Below are positions 1 through 5,181 of a DNA stretch of 42,192 nt, in pieces (position 1 is the stretch's first letter; each line of letters opens with the position of its first letter). This DNA is from a virus, in the IMG/VR virus record IMGVR_UViG_3300042731_004325, positions 1 through 42,192 of that record; one strand, given 5' to 3'. The notes beneath the pieces are model-generated. The model was given only the letters and a program-made list of their open reading frames with translations. It had not been told where the DNA came from and did no database searches. The translations under genes were made by a program, and so were the position numbers.

Positions 1-59
1 GCAAAACATATTATTAACCACGATGCCCGGCTTGCGTATGACCGCTTGTTGTGCATCTG
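1..59 (+). other. Right arm of an attC-like site (left arm outside window)
   Basis: The segment ending CTTGTTGTGC at about 45-54 resembles the right arms found at 1793-1804 and 2341-2351 (TTGTTGTAGC). It sits directly before a small gene, as the other right arms do. Its reverse complement starts GCACAAC, the same left-box form as the site at 3551. The partner arm would lie upstream of the window or across the circular junction. Confidence 0.45.
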
Positions 60-143
60 TAAAAATTACGGACATGAAGCTAAGCGATAAATTAAAGCAA
101 TTACAACAAGAAGCAGAAAACGATGAGTTAACGAGCGATGGCA
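53..143 (+). repeat. End duplication, left copy (matches 42102-42192)
   Basis: These 91 bases recur at the extreme right end of the window with one difference (C at 73, T in the right copy). The repeat covers the leader and first codons of the gene at 74. Upstream of 53 the two copies diverge immediately (TTGTTGT here, CTGTTAG on the right). The simplest reading is a circular or circularly permuted genome whose contig ends overlap. The mismatch and the different upstream sequence suggest population variants of this junction rather than an exact assembly overlap. Confidence 0.85.
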
Positions 144-313
144 TTGAAGATGGTTTTAATAGAGCTATTGAATACGCTGAATACTATGAAAGCAAGTTTA
201 TTGAAATGAAAGAAGCATTAAAAAGTGCGGTTGCTTGCCTCGATGATAGCCGGGGATATTGGGTACAAAAACCAGTTACTATAATAGATAAGTGCAATAA
301 AGCACTACAGTAG
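74..313 (+). CDS. Hypothetical 79-aa protein, accessory cassette gene
   Basis: Family not recognised. The ATG at 74 is preferred over the upstream ATG at 23 because the upstream codons are encoded by recombination-site-like DNA and because the conserved end duplication begins just before 74. The product is acidic and predicted helical, starting MKLSDKLKQLQQEAEND. It has a Glu/Lys-rich first half and a Cys-containing middle (AVACLDD). It is followed at 327 by a GCCTAAC box, so it is a single-gene cassette. The start of a second copy of this gene lies at 42123. Confidence 0.6.
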   Translation: MKLSDKLKQLQQEAENDELTSDGIEDGFNRAIEYAEYYESKFIEMKEALKSAVACLDDSRGYWVQKPVTIIDKCNKALQ

Positions 314-319
314 TAATTT

Positions 320-410
320 TTATTGTGCCTAACGTTGAGCGTATGCGCCTGTTACTTTGGCGGTGCGCTGGCTTGTGGGGTAATGGTGTATGACGCTGTG
401 TTAGTAACTG
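320..410 (+). other. attC-like inverted-repeat site 1
   Basis: The left box GCCTAAC (327-333) fits the integron R'' consensus RYYYAAC, and GTTAG at 400-404 opens the right box. Inside, GAGCGTATGCGCC can pair with GGTGTATGACGCT, giving AGCGT plus a further short stem with two G.T pairs and a one-base bulge. The site lies directly 3' of the gene at 74 and before a promoter cassette. It is the weakest of the paired sites here. The similarity to attC is a pattern reading and no folding was run. Confidence 0.5.
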
Positions 411-423
411 CACGGTCAAACTT

Positions 424-454
424 CACCAAGCCCTCATTAAATGTACTGCACCAG
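424..454 (+). repeat. Short dispersed repeat, copy 1
   Basis: The stretch around ATTAAATGTACTG (ACCAAGCCC before it, CACCAG after it) is similar to 40320-40353 (ATTAAATGAACTG, preceded by ACCAAAGAGCC and followed by ACCCAG). Both copies lie in noncoding DNA of the accessory array upstream of a promoter. Function is unknown. It may be remnant cassette sequence. Confidence 0.4.
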
Positions 455-456
455 TA

Positions 457-551
457 ATTTTTTTGGTGATATTCCTCACCTTTTGCTTAAATATTCGTAA
501 CAAAGTGTTATCTTTAACGTATAATTAAATAAACAAACAAAAACAAACAAA
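457..551 (+). promoter_or_regulatory. Promoter cassette A (of four near-identical copies)
   Basis: It contains an imperfect palindrome GGTGATATTCCTCACC (465-480), a TTTTG element (481-485), the inverted repeat TAACA-AAG-TGTTA (498-510), a -7-like box TATCTTTA (509-516) and CGTATAAT (518-525). An A-rich leader runs up to the ATG at 552. The same order of elements recurs at 4191, 13607 and 41064. The box fits the Bacteroidota TAnnTTTG consensus in all but its last base. The palindromes may be operators. Confidence 0.65.
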
Positions 552-752
552 ATGAAAACTTTAAATTATTCAAACAGTTCAGCTTTAAACACTAAAGTTT
601 CTAATAATGGTTATAACACTATTATTAAAATGACAGATAGCAAGTTTTTTGTTGAACTTGACGACGATGGAAATGGAAACGATGCTGTTTATTCAGAAAA
701 TGGTGACTATGTTGGAAAATTAAAAAACGGTAGATTTTACAAAGCATATTAA
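552..752 (+). CDS. Hypothetical 66-aa protein
   Basis: No family recognised. It begins MKTLNYSNSSALNTK and has a C-terminal acidic, Asn/Gly-rich stretch (ELDDDGNGNDAVYSENGDY) that looks like short beta-hairpins. It is driven by promoter cassette A, and its start resembles those of the other three genes behind this cassette, which all open ATGAAAAC. It ends 2 bp before the gene at 755 and probably shares its transcript. Confidence 0.55.
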   Translation: MKTLNYSNSSALNTKVSNNGYNTIIKMTDSKFFVELDDDGNGNDAVYSENGDYVGKLKNGRFYKAY

Positions 753-754
753 TC

Positions 755-901
755 ATGAGCGAAATCGATAAACTAATAAACTGGGGGGAGCTTAGCAGAT
801 TACTGGCAGGCTCCCGTTCTGCTATTACAAGAAAGCGTAAACGAACTACGCAATATGCTCCAAGAATGGCACGATTCTTTGCGTTCTTAAATGGGGCCTA
901 A
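755..901 (+). CDS. Small helical DNA-binding-like protein, 48 aa
   Basis: The ATG follows the previous stop by 2 bp. The product reads MSEIDKLINWGELSRLLAGS followed by a very basic segment (ITRKRKRTT) and an aromatic helix (ARFFAFLNGA). The pattern WGELSRLLAGSRSAI is that of small phage helix-turn-helix proteins seen in Bacteroidota phages. The stop codon overlaps the GCCTAAC box of the next attC-like site, as in integron cassettes where the gene abuts its site. DNA binding is inferred from composition. Confidence 0.5.
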   Translation: MSEIDKLINWGELSRLLAGSRSAITRKRKRTTQYAPRMARFFAFLNGA

Positions 902-1024
902 CGTTCAGAATATGAAATGTAGGCAATTGAAACACCTACTTTCGACTACAAATAGAACTTAAATAAAAGATAAACAGATTAATAACCGCACTTACCGCCT
1001 ATATTTTATATTTATTGTTAGGCG
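896..1024 (+). other. attC-like inverted-repeat site 2
   Basis: The outer boxes GCCTAAC (896-902) and GTTAGGC (1017-1023) are perfect complements and match RYYYAAC and GTTRRRY. The inner arm AATATGAAATGTAGGC (909-924) pairs along all 16 positions with GCCTATATTTTATATT (997-1012), 14 Watson-Crick and two G.T pairs (G914, G919). The loop of about 70 bases holds an A-rich stretch (AACTTAAATAAAAG) that resembles the loops of the sites at 2861 and 3549. The total length of 128 bp is in the range of attC sites. Confidence 0.7.
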
Positions 1025-1045
1025 TAGTGCATAATACTTACGAAA

Positions 1046-1258
1046 ATGACAGACAGAGTAAAAGGATTTACAGTAACATTAGAATATGACGTTAGAATTG
1101 ATGACGTAGAGGTAATTTTAAACGCTGTACGAATGATAAAAGGCGTTGCAAATGTTGAGCTAAGTATAAGTACACACGATGACCACATGAATAGAGAGCG
1201 TTTAAAATGGGAATTAAAAGATAAGTTTTATGAATTTATGAAGGCGAACTTGACGTAG
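1046..1258 (+). CDS. Conserved hypothetical 70-aa protein, cassette gene
   Basis: The sequence MTDRVKGFTVTLEYDVRIDD, followed by VEVILNAVRMIKGVANVELS, resembles a widespread small phage and plasmid family with an alternating beta-alpha-beta pattern and a C-terminal HMNRERLKWELKDKF helix. The biochemical role is unknown to me. It sits 22 bp after the right box of site 2 and just before the GCCTAAC box at 1265, so it forms a single-gene cassette without a visible promoter of its own. Confidence 0.6.
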   Translation: MTDRVKGFTVTLEYDVRIDDVEVILNAVRMIKGVANVELSISTHDDHMNRERLKWELKDKFYEFMKANLT

Positions 1259-1264
1259 CATTAC

Positions 1265-1292
1265 GCCTAACGGACAGGTATATGAGCCGTGC
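1265..1292 (+). other. Left arm of a split attC-like site (pairs with 1779-1804)
   Basis: GCCTAAC (1265-1271) is followed by GGTATATGAGCCGTGC (1277-1292). The latter can pair at all 16 positions, with two G.T pairs (G1284, G1289), with GCATGGCTTATATACC at 1779-1794. The arms are about 490 bp apart and enclose the gene at 1349. Spacing of the two G.T positions from the left box matches the intact sites. Confidence 0.65.
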
Positions 1293-1348
1293 GGATTAAC
1301 CCACGGACAATCGAACGAGGTATGCAGTAATAATTAAATATTTTAGTG

Positions 1349-1732
1349 ATGGAACATTTAGATTTTGTAAAAGAACTTGAAAAATACGGTATTTCATTTA
1401 GAAGTACCAACGTGGAAAATAAAGTAAAAGAGATTGAAATACCTAAATATTTTGGAGGTAGTAATATTGTCGAAATTAAAAACTTGAAATGTAACTACAA
1501 AGAAACGGAGCATTTCGCAAGACCAACAGCATTACAGTCTATTATTTCAAAAGCTATTGATATGGATAGTTGGAAACATAGTTGGCATAATGAAATAAAG
1601 CCAGAAAATTATGAGAGGTTTATTGAAATAATCCAGAAAAAGATAATTGACCGTGCCAGTGAAATTGATTTTTTAATAACCGCAATGTTTGTTTTAAGAA
1701 AAGAGATTTCAAGCGGGGAGGGAAATATTTAA
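1349..1732 (+). CDS. Hypothetical 127-aa protein inside a split recombination-like site
   Basis: No family recognised. The ATG at 1349 is used; a GTG directly before it would add one residue. The N-terminal half is charged with beta character (FRSTNVENKVKEIEIPKYFG). The C-terminal half is helical (YERFIEIIQKKIIDRASEID then FLITAMFVLRKEI). The last helix is hydrophobic but too charged to be a convincing membrane span. The whole gene lies between two complementary arms (1265-1292 and 1766-1804), an unusual place for a cassette gene. Confidence 0.55.
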   Translation: MEHLDFVKELEKYGISFRSTNVENKVKEIEIPKYFGGSNIVEIKNLKCNYKETEHFARPTALQSIISKAIDMDSWKHSWHNEIKPENYERFIEIIQKKIIDRASEIDFLITAMFVLRKEISSGEGNI

Positions 1733-1765
1733 TTATGGTCAAATTAGCACAAACTATGAAACGAG

Positions 1766-1804
1766 CTACAAAAGCAAGCATGGCTTATATACCATGTTGT
1801 AGCA
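1766..1804 (+). other. Right arm of the split attC-like site; also a local hairpin
   Basis: GCATGGCTTATATACC (1779-1794) pairs with the arm at 1277-1292, and TTGTAGC (1798-1804) is the right box. Locally, GCTACAA (1766-1772) and TTGTAGC (1798-1804) are perfect complements enclosing CATGG/CCATG (1780-1784, 1793-1797). The segment can therefore also fold alone. A 47-codon frame running through it (1735 onward) is not credible as a gene. Confidence 0.55.
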
Positions 1805-1816
1805 TCGTTTTAATGT

Positions 1817-1880
1817 GCTACAACGGCTGGCGGTATGATTCGTTTGCTCCACGAATCCGCAATAAATTTGGAGCGTAGTA
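1817..1880 (+). other. Orphan left arm of an attC-like site
   Basis: GCTACAACGGCTGGCGGTATG starts at about 1818 and is nearly identical to the left arm at 2215 (CCTACAACGGCTGGCGGTATG). No matching right arm lies within 400 bases except that of the site at 2344, where pairing is only partial. A perfect 7-bp hairpin GATTCGT/ACGAATC lies just downstream. It may be the remnant of a cassette junction whose right half was lost. Confidence 0.4.
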
Positions 1881-1903
1881 ATAATTTAAAAAATAACTGA
1901 GCG

Positions 1904-2212
1904 ATGGATTTTGGATATGCAATACAAGTTTTAAGAGAAAAAGTAGTTGATGATAGTTATGAACTTACATTAGCTGTAGAGCAAAAAGACGAGGATATGC
2001 AAGAAAGGCAAAAAGAACGATTAGCAATTTTGCAAGATGCTATGAATGCGTTGGCTAAACTTTCGATCGTACCACAAGCAAATGAATTATTACCGCATGT
2101 TGTAGGGCGAAGCGAACAGTTAAAGGCTTTTGCCCAATTTTTATACAACAAAGAGTATTTAGTAAGAAGGTCAATAGATGAAGCAATCGAAGAATTTGAA
2201 AAAAGCCTTTAA
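1904..2212 (+). CDS. Hypothetical helical 102-aa protein, cassette gene
   Basis: The protein is nearly all helix and strongly charged: MDFGYAIQVLREKVVDDSYE, then EDMQERQKERLAILQDAMNA. The C-terminal region contains LLPHVVGRSEQLKAFAQFLY, a pattern I associate with small Bacteroidota phage proteins of unknown function. It lies between two left-arm elements (1817 and 2215) with no promoter of its own in view. An antisense frame over the same stretch is a shadow. Confidence 0.6.
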   Translation: MDFGYAIQVLREKVVDDSYELTLAVEQKDEDMQERQKERLAILQDAMNALAKLSIVPQANELLPHVVGRSEQLKAFAQFLYNKEYLVRRSIDEAIEEFEKSL

Positions 2213-2214
2213 TT

Positions 2215-2352
2215 GCCTACAACGGCTGGCGGTATGCGGTCGTTGCCGCTTATCGGACACGTATAAACTTAATTTAAAGAACTAAAGATATGAATACAAA
2301 TAACTTATCAGAAAAGAACAAAGGCAATGCCGTATTACCGCTTGTTGTAGCC
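2215..2352 (+). other. attC-like inverted-repeat site 5, overlapping an ORF start
   Basis: CCTACAAC (2216-2223) and GTTGTAGC (2344-2351) form the outer boxes. The inner arm GCGGTATGCGGTCGTTGCC (from 2230) pairs with GGCAATGCCGTATTACCGC (2323-2341) with one bulge on each side and two G.T pairs (G2236, G2242). The loop again carries an A-rich motif (TATAAACTTAATTTAAAG). The in-frame ATG at 2290 lies inside this site, so translation from it would read recombination-site DNA. Confidence 0.6.
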
Positions 2353-2364
2353 AGTACGGCTTTA

Positions 2365-2856
2365 GTGGTCCATATTGATGAATTAACTAAGGTCTGCGGC
2401 TATGCAAATTCGGAAACGCCTGTAAATAACCATTATGGATGCAACCATCAAAATTGTGAAGAAAAAGAAATTGTGCGTGTGCGTGAGAATGGTTCGCATG
2501 AAAGATTTTCTAAAAACATTGAGCAAAAAATTCTAATGATTTCACTTCGTAGGAGATATGGGAGTTGGAAAAAAATACAAAGAGCTTTGAAAACAGAGGA
2601 AGGGAATCAATTTGCAAATGATATTCGTTCCAATAAGATTTATGAAAGTGATTTTATTGCTCAATTTGGATGCAAATTGCAAGGTAAATGCTATTCTTTT
2701 TCATGTCCAATAGCTAATGAGTGCGATTTAGAAGATTTAAAAGCACACGACACTGATTTATACAACGAATACAAGGATGAAGATTATGACCCATCCGAGA
2801 GTGGTGCTGACCTTATGTTAATTACTGATGAAAAGCTAATCGAAGCACTTTCGTAG
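2365..2856 (+). CDS. Cys-rich hypothetical protein, probable zinc binder
   Basis: The open frame begins at an ATG at 2290, but its first 25 codons are attC-like DNA. A GTG at 2365, just past the right box, gives a 163-aa protein and is my preferred start, without certainty. The Cys/His set includes VCGYANSETPVNNHYGC, NHQNC, GKCYSFSC and NEC, which suggests one or two zinc sites. The middle is basic (ISLRRRYGSWKKIQRALK) and the C-terminus acidic. Related small proteins with VNN-YGC motifs occur in Bacteroidota phages and arrays; function unknown. Confidence 0.5.
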   Translation: MVHIDELTKVCGYANSETPVNNHYGCNHQNCEEKEIVRVRENGSHERFSKNIEQKILMISLRRRYGSWKKIQRALKTEEGNQFANDIRSNKIYESDFIAQFGCKLQGKCYSFSCPIANECDLEDLKAHDTDLYNEYKDEDYDPSESGADLMLITDEKLIEALS

Positions 2857-2860
2857 TATT

Positions 2861-2962
2861 GGCTACAACGAACGAGTGTATGGCAAGTAAGCCAAGCACT
2901 AAACTTTGAATTGAAATATAAACTTAACTGGCTTATTTGCTATACACATTGTTAGCAACTGG
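2861..2962 (+). other. attC-like inverted-repeat site 3
   Basis: This is the cleanest site. The left box GGCTACAACG (2861-2870) is followed by the arm GTGTATGGCAAGTAAGCCA (2876-2894). That pairs over 19 positions with TGGCTTATTTGCTATACAC (2929-2947), all Watson-Crick except two G.T pairs (G2882, G2887). The right box is GTTAGC (2951-2956). The loop contains TATAAACTTAACTGG, similar to the other loops. It separates the genes at 2365 and 2985. Confidence 0.7.
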
Positions 2963-2984
2963 GCGGTTTTAAAAACGATAAATT

Positions 2985-3221
2985 ATGATTAAAAGTAGTA
3001 TTGAAAAACTTGCTGATACAATAGGATTTGATATTGGCACAAGTGATGACGTAACACAGGCTAAATTGATAAACGGACTGTGCAAAGGGTTAAATAACTC
3101 TATACCGCAGAAAAGCGACTTAGATATGCAACTGTGTTACATAGCGGATAAACTTGATGAAAAGACTGAAAAAGTTTTGGTTGGATTAGTAGAATTTATC
3201 AAGTTGAAAAACGATAAGTAG
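2985..3221 (+). CDS. Hypothetical 78-aa protein, cassette gene
   Basis: No family recognised. A helical, mildly acidic protein starting MIKSSIEKLADTIGFDIGTS and ending VGLVEFIKLKNDK. It begins 28 bp after the right box of site 3 and ends at a short left-box-like element (CTTGCATATAACGG at 3223) that recurs at 40355. No promoter is visible, so expression may depend on read-through. Confidence 0.5.
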   Translation: MIKSSIEKLADTIGFDIGTSDDVTQAKLINGLCKGLNNSIPQKSDLDMQLCYIADKLDEKTEKVLVGLVEFIKLKNDK

Positions 3222-3222
3222 C

Positions 3223-3236
3223 CTTGCATATAACGG
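3223..3236 (+). repeat. Short left-box-like element TTGCATATAACGG
   Basis: CCTTGCATATAACGG recurs exactly at 40354-40368, in the other half of the accessory array. Both copies sit at the end of a small gene unit, where left boxes of attC-like sites usually lie. No right arm partner was found for either copy. Confidence 0.4.
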
Positions 3237-3259
3237 AAATAATAAATACAGTAACGATT

Positions 3260-3571
3260 ATGAAAAAAGAGATAAAGCAAATATTAGAGCAGACTTTTGC
3301 ATACAACGTAGAAAACGACAAAGTAGCGCAAGAGTTATTGGATTTATTTAGTGTTATGCACCGTTGTTCTGCATGTAAATTTTGGAAGCAGACAACTAAT
3401 TACGAGCATAGCACTAATGATGGAATTTGTAATAAACTCAATAGTACCGACAAAGTAACCATAAATTTACATTTGGGTTGGGAAGGTGGATACGTAAATA
3501 CTGTTGAAACAGAGGAAGATTTTTATTGCCACCTTTTTGAGTGTAATGGGGCACAACGTTTGATAATATGA
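3260..3571 (+). CDS. Small Cys-containing hypothetical protein, cassette gene
   Basis: The ATG at 3260 is chosen over 3224 because the upstream codons overlap the previous junction element. The product has CSACKFW near residue 41, GICNKLN, and a C-terminal YCHLFEC. This Cys pattern, with CxxCxxW followed by a late YC-FE, is found in small Bacteroidota phage proteins and suggests a metal site. Function is not known. Its 3' end overlaps site 4 (from 3549). Confidence 0.5.
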   Translation: MKKEIKQILEQTFAYNVENDKVAQELLDLFSVMHRCSACKFWKQTTNYEHSTNDGICNKLNSTDKVTINLHLGWEGGYVNTVETEEDFYCHLFECNGAQRLII

Positions 3572-3682
3572 AAAGTAGCGTGTTTGAAACACTGCTTTTC
3601 GCAAACAGATAAACTTGAATAAATGTAATTACTTTAATATTAACCAGTCAGCAGCTATTTTTTATATTATGTGTTAGGTGCT
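3549..3682 (+). other. attC-like inverted-repeat site 4
   Basis: The left box GCACAAC (3551-3557) can pair with the right element GTTAGGTGC (3673-3681) if AG is bulged. The arm ATAATATGAAAAGTAGC (3563-3579) pairs over 17 positions with GCTATTTTTTATATTAT (3654-3670), with two G.T pairs (G3570, G3575). A second hairpin (GAAAAGTAGCGTGTTT with AAACACTGCTTTTC) competes with it. The loop contains AACTTGAATAAATG. The right box fits GTTRRRY. Confidence 0.65.
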
Positions 3683-3705
3683 GGCGCAATTTGGAGGATT
3701 AAAAA

Positions 3706-3873
3706 ATGAGTATGCAAAGTAGATTTGAAAGAGAAATTGAAATGATTGAAAACGATGAATCAATGACTCCGCAAGAGAAAGCGAGAGAGATTCGCAAAAT
3801 TGAAAGAGACTATTGTGATGCAGCAAGAGAATCAGCAGAAAGAGCTTATGATGATGAAATGGAACGATGGTAA
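3706..3873 (+). CDS. Small charged helical protein, 55 aa, cassette gene
   Basis: The ATG follows a GGAGG ribosome-binding site by 9 bp (ATTTGGAGGATTAAAAAATG), the clearest RBS in the array. The protein starts MSMQSRFEREIEMIENDESM and is almost entirely Glu, Arg and Lys with one Cys, ending RAYDDEMERW. Its middle (TPQEKAREIRKIERDY) resembles a motif common in small phage proteins. It is predicted to be one or two long helices. Function unknown. It lies between the right box of site 4 and the paired boxes at 3878-3910. Confidence 0.6.
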   Translation: MSMQSRFEREIEMIENDESMTPQEKAREIRKIERDYCDAARESAERAYDDEMERW

Positions 3874-3877
3874 ATTT

Positions 3878-3910
3878 GTTGGGTGCTGGCTGGCTGCGCT
3901 TGCACCTAAC
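3878..3910 (+). other. Inverted boxes GTTGGGTGC / GCACCTAAC
   Basis: GTTGGGTGC (3878-3886) and GCACCTAAC (3902-3910) are complementary over 9 bp with one G.T pair and a 15-base spacer. The order is right box then left box, the reverse of a normal attC. GTTGGGTGCTGGC also nearly repeats GTTAGGTGCTGGC at 3673. This looks like two cassette borders brought together, with the 55-aa gene between the two right-box copies. Confidence 0.45.
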
Positions 3911-3953
3911 TACCAGATATATTAACTATATAGACCAAATAACTGATTACCAA

Positions 3954-4190
3954 ATGAATAATCTATTAACTATAAACCAAATAAAGTCACATCCTGAAAC
4001 AACAATTGGCTGGATGTGTTACAATATTTTTATAACAATTGATAACCAGGTCGTTAATCTATCATTTGAACCTTTGAAGGAGCAATTGATAGGTGGTTCT
4101 TATTGCTATTACTGCAATGGGAAATATCGGACAAAAAAATGGATCAGGAACAATTGCACAAAAGTACTGGGATTTATATTTAATGATTAA
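3954..4190 (+). CDS. Hypothetical 78-aa protein
   Basis: The frame is open from 3867, but the first 29 codons run through junction DNA, so the ATG at 3954 is preferred. The product begins MNNLLTINQIKSHPETTIGW. It has beta-rich segments (MCYNIFITIDNQVVNLSFEP) and a CYYCNGKYRTKKW element that is a weak half of a zinc ribbon. No family recognised. Confidence 0.4.
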   Translation: MNNLLTINQIKSHPETTIGWMCYNIFITIDNQVVNLSFEPLKEQLIGGSYCYYCNGKYRTKKWIRNNCTKVLGFIFND

Positions 4191-4284
4191 TTTTTTTGGT
4201 GATATTCATCACCTTTTGCTTAAATATTCGTAACAAAGTGTTATCTTTAACGTATAATTAGATAAACAATTAAAACATAGCAAA
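4191..4284 (+). promoter_or_regulatory. Promoter cassette B, start of the early operon
   Basis: A perfect palindrome GGTGATATTCATCACC (4198-4213) is flanked by T-runs. It is followed by TTTTG, TAACA-AAG-TGTTA (4231-4243), TATCTTTA and CGTATAAT, with ATG at 4285. It is nearly identical to copies at 457, 13607 and 41064, and the leader matches copy C almost base for base. It is the only clear promoter before the closely packed genes up to 6068, so it probably drives the early operon. The palindrome could be an operator or a terminator of upstream transcription. Confidence 0.65.
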
Positions 4285-4494
4285 ATGAAAACAACAGAAT
4301 TAAAACAAATGGTAAAAGACCATGCTAATATAATGAATCATATTTATCATGGTCGTGGGAGTTATGATCTTGAAAAAATGGCATCTAAATTAGAATTAAA
4401 TTATATTTTGAAAACTGGCAAACAGATACATGAAGATGAGCTTCATAAACAGGAATTGAAAAAATTTGATAATATAAATCAAATAATAATGTGA
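4285..4494 (+). CDS. Hypothetical 69-aa early protein
   Basis: No family recognised. A basic helical protein starting MKTTELKQMVKDHANIMNHI. It is the first gene behind promoter cassette B and overlaps the next gene by 4 bp (ATGTGATG region), which indicates translational coupling. Confidence 0.55.
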   Translation: MKTTELKQMVKDHANIMNHIYHGRGSYDLEKMASKLELNYILKTGKQIHEDELHKQELKKFDNINQIIM

Positions 4495-4676
4495 TGGAAA
4501 ATGATATAAAAAATATGGTAACAAGGTATGTTTACCTTAAGATCGAATTTGAAAAAACAAGGGCAGAATGGGCTAAGTCAGCTATGAAAAGAATAAGAGA
4601 AGATTATCGAATAAAAGTAGGCTTTGATATTGAGGGAAGTAAAGCCTTTGTTGAGGTCTATAAAAATAAGAAATAA
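4491..4676 (+). CDS. Hypothetical 61-aa early protein
   Basis: No family recognised. Charged and helical, with MENDIKNMVTRYVYLKIEFE then a Trp-containing basic stretch (RAEWAKSAMKRIREDYRIK). It overlaps both neighbours by 1-4 bp (TAATG with the next gene), typical of a tight phage early operon. Confidence 0.5.
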   Translation: MMENDIKNMVTRYVYLKIEFEKTRAEWAKSAMKRIREDYRIKVGFDIEGSKAFVEVYKNKK

Positions 4677-4870
4677 TGAACTTAATTAACGAAATAATCA
4701 CAACTGCAATTGCTGAAAAATACTGTCTCATGCCTGAATATATTTGTTTTAAGAAAAATAAGGAAACAAAGCGGTTATTTAGAGATATTGATAAATTATA
4801 TTTTTTATTTCAATCGAACCTTAAATCAAACATGAGGTATTGCAATAGGTTTTTAAAATTATTAAATTAA
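4676..4870 (+). CDS. Hypothetical 64-aa early protein
   Basis: No family recognised. A basic, hydrophobic-helical sequence (MNLINEIITTAIAEKYCLMP, then FRDIDKLYFLFQSNLKSNM). The start shares an A with the upstream stop (TAATG). No confident domain. Confidence 0.45.
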   Translation: MNLINEIITTAIAEKYCLMPEYICFKKNKETKRLFRDIDKLYFLFQSNLKSNMRYCNRFLKLLN

Positions 4871-4875
4871 AATAT

Positions 4876-5178
4876 ATGTTAGAAAAAGCACTTAATCAAG
4901 AATTACCTAACAACACGTTGTTGTCGAGAAGGCCTACAGCTGCAGAAATGGCAAGCAAACTGGCTTCGAAAGTTTATGAAACCAGGTATGAATATACGTA
5001 CAGCTTTGAGTTCGAATTTATAAAGGGTGAATATTCTTTTTATTGCGATGTAATGACTGTAGATCACGGACAAAGCTTTGAATGCTCTTGCCCTATGACT
5101 TTTTTTGAAGGTGACGAAATCGAAACAGAACCCGGGATTCTTTATGAACTTGAATATGAAACGAAAAAATTATTGTGA
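4876..5178 (+). CDS. Hypothetical 100-aa early protein
   Basis: No family recognised. The C-terminal two thirds is an acidic beta-rich domain (YTYSFEFEFIKGEYSFYCDV, then DHGQSFECSCPMTFFEGDEI). The CSC pair and upstream Cys could bind metal, though there are too few ligands to call it. It lies in the early operon 5 bp after the previous gene. Confidence 0.5.
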   Translation: MLEKALNQELPNNTLLSRRPTAAEMASKLASKVYETRYEYTYSFEFEFIKGEYSFYCDVMTVDHGQSFECSCPMTFFEGDEIETEPGILYELEYETKKLL

Positions 5179-5181
5179 AAT

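Noticed and set aside
1735-1881. 47-codon frame between 1735 and 1881
   Set aside because: It runs through the right arm of an attC-like site and an orphan left arm, so the encoded residues are a by-product of those elements.
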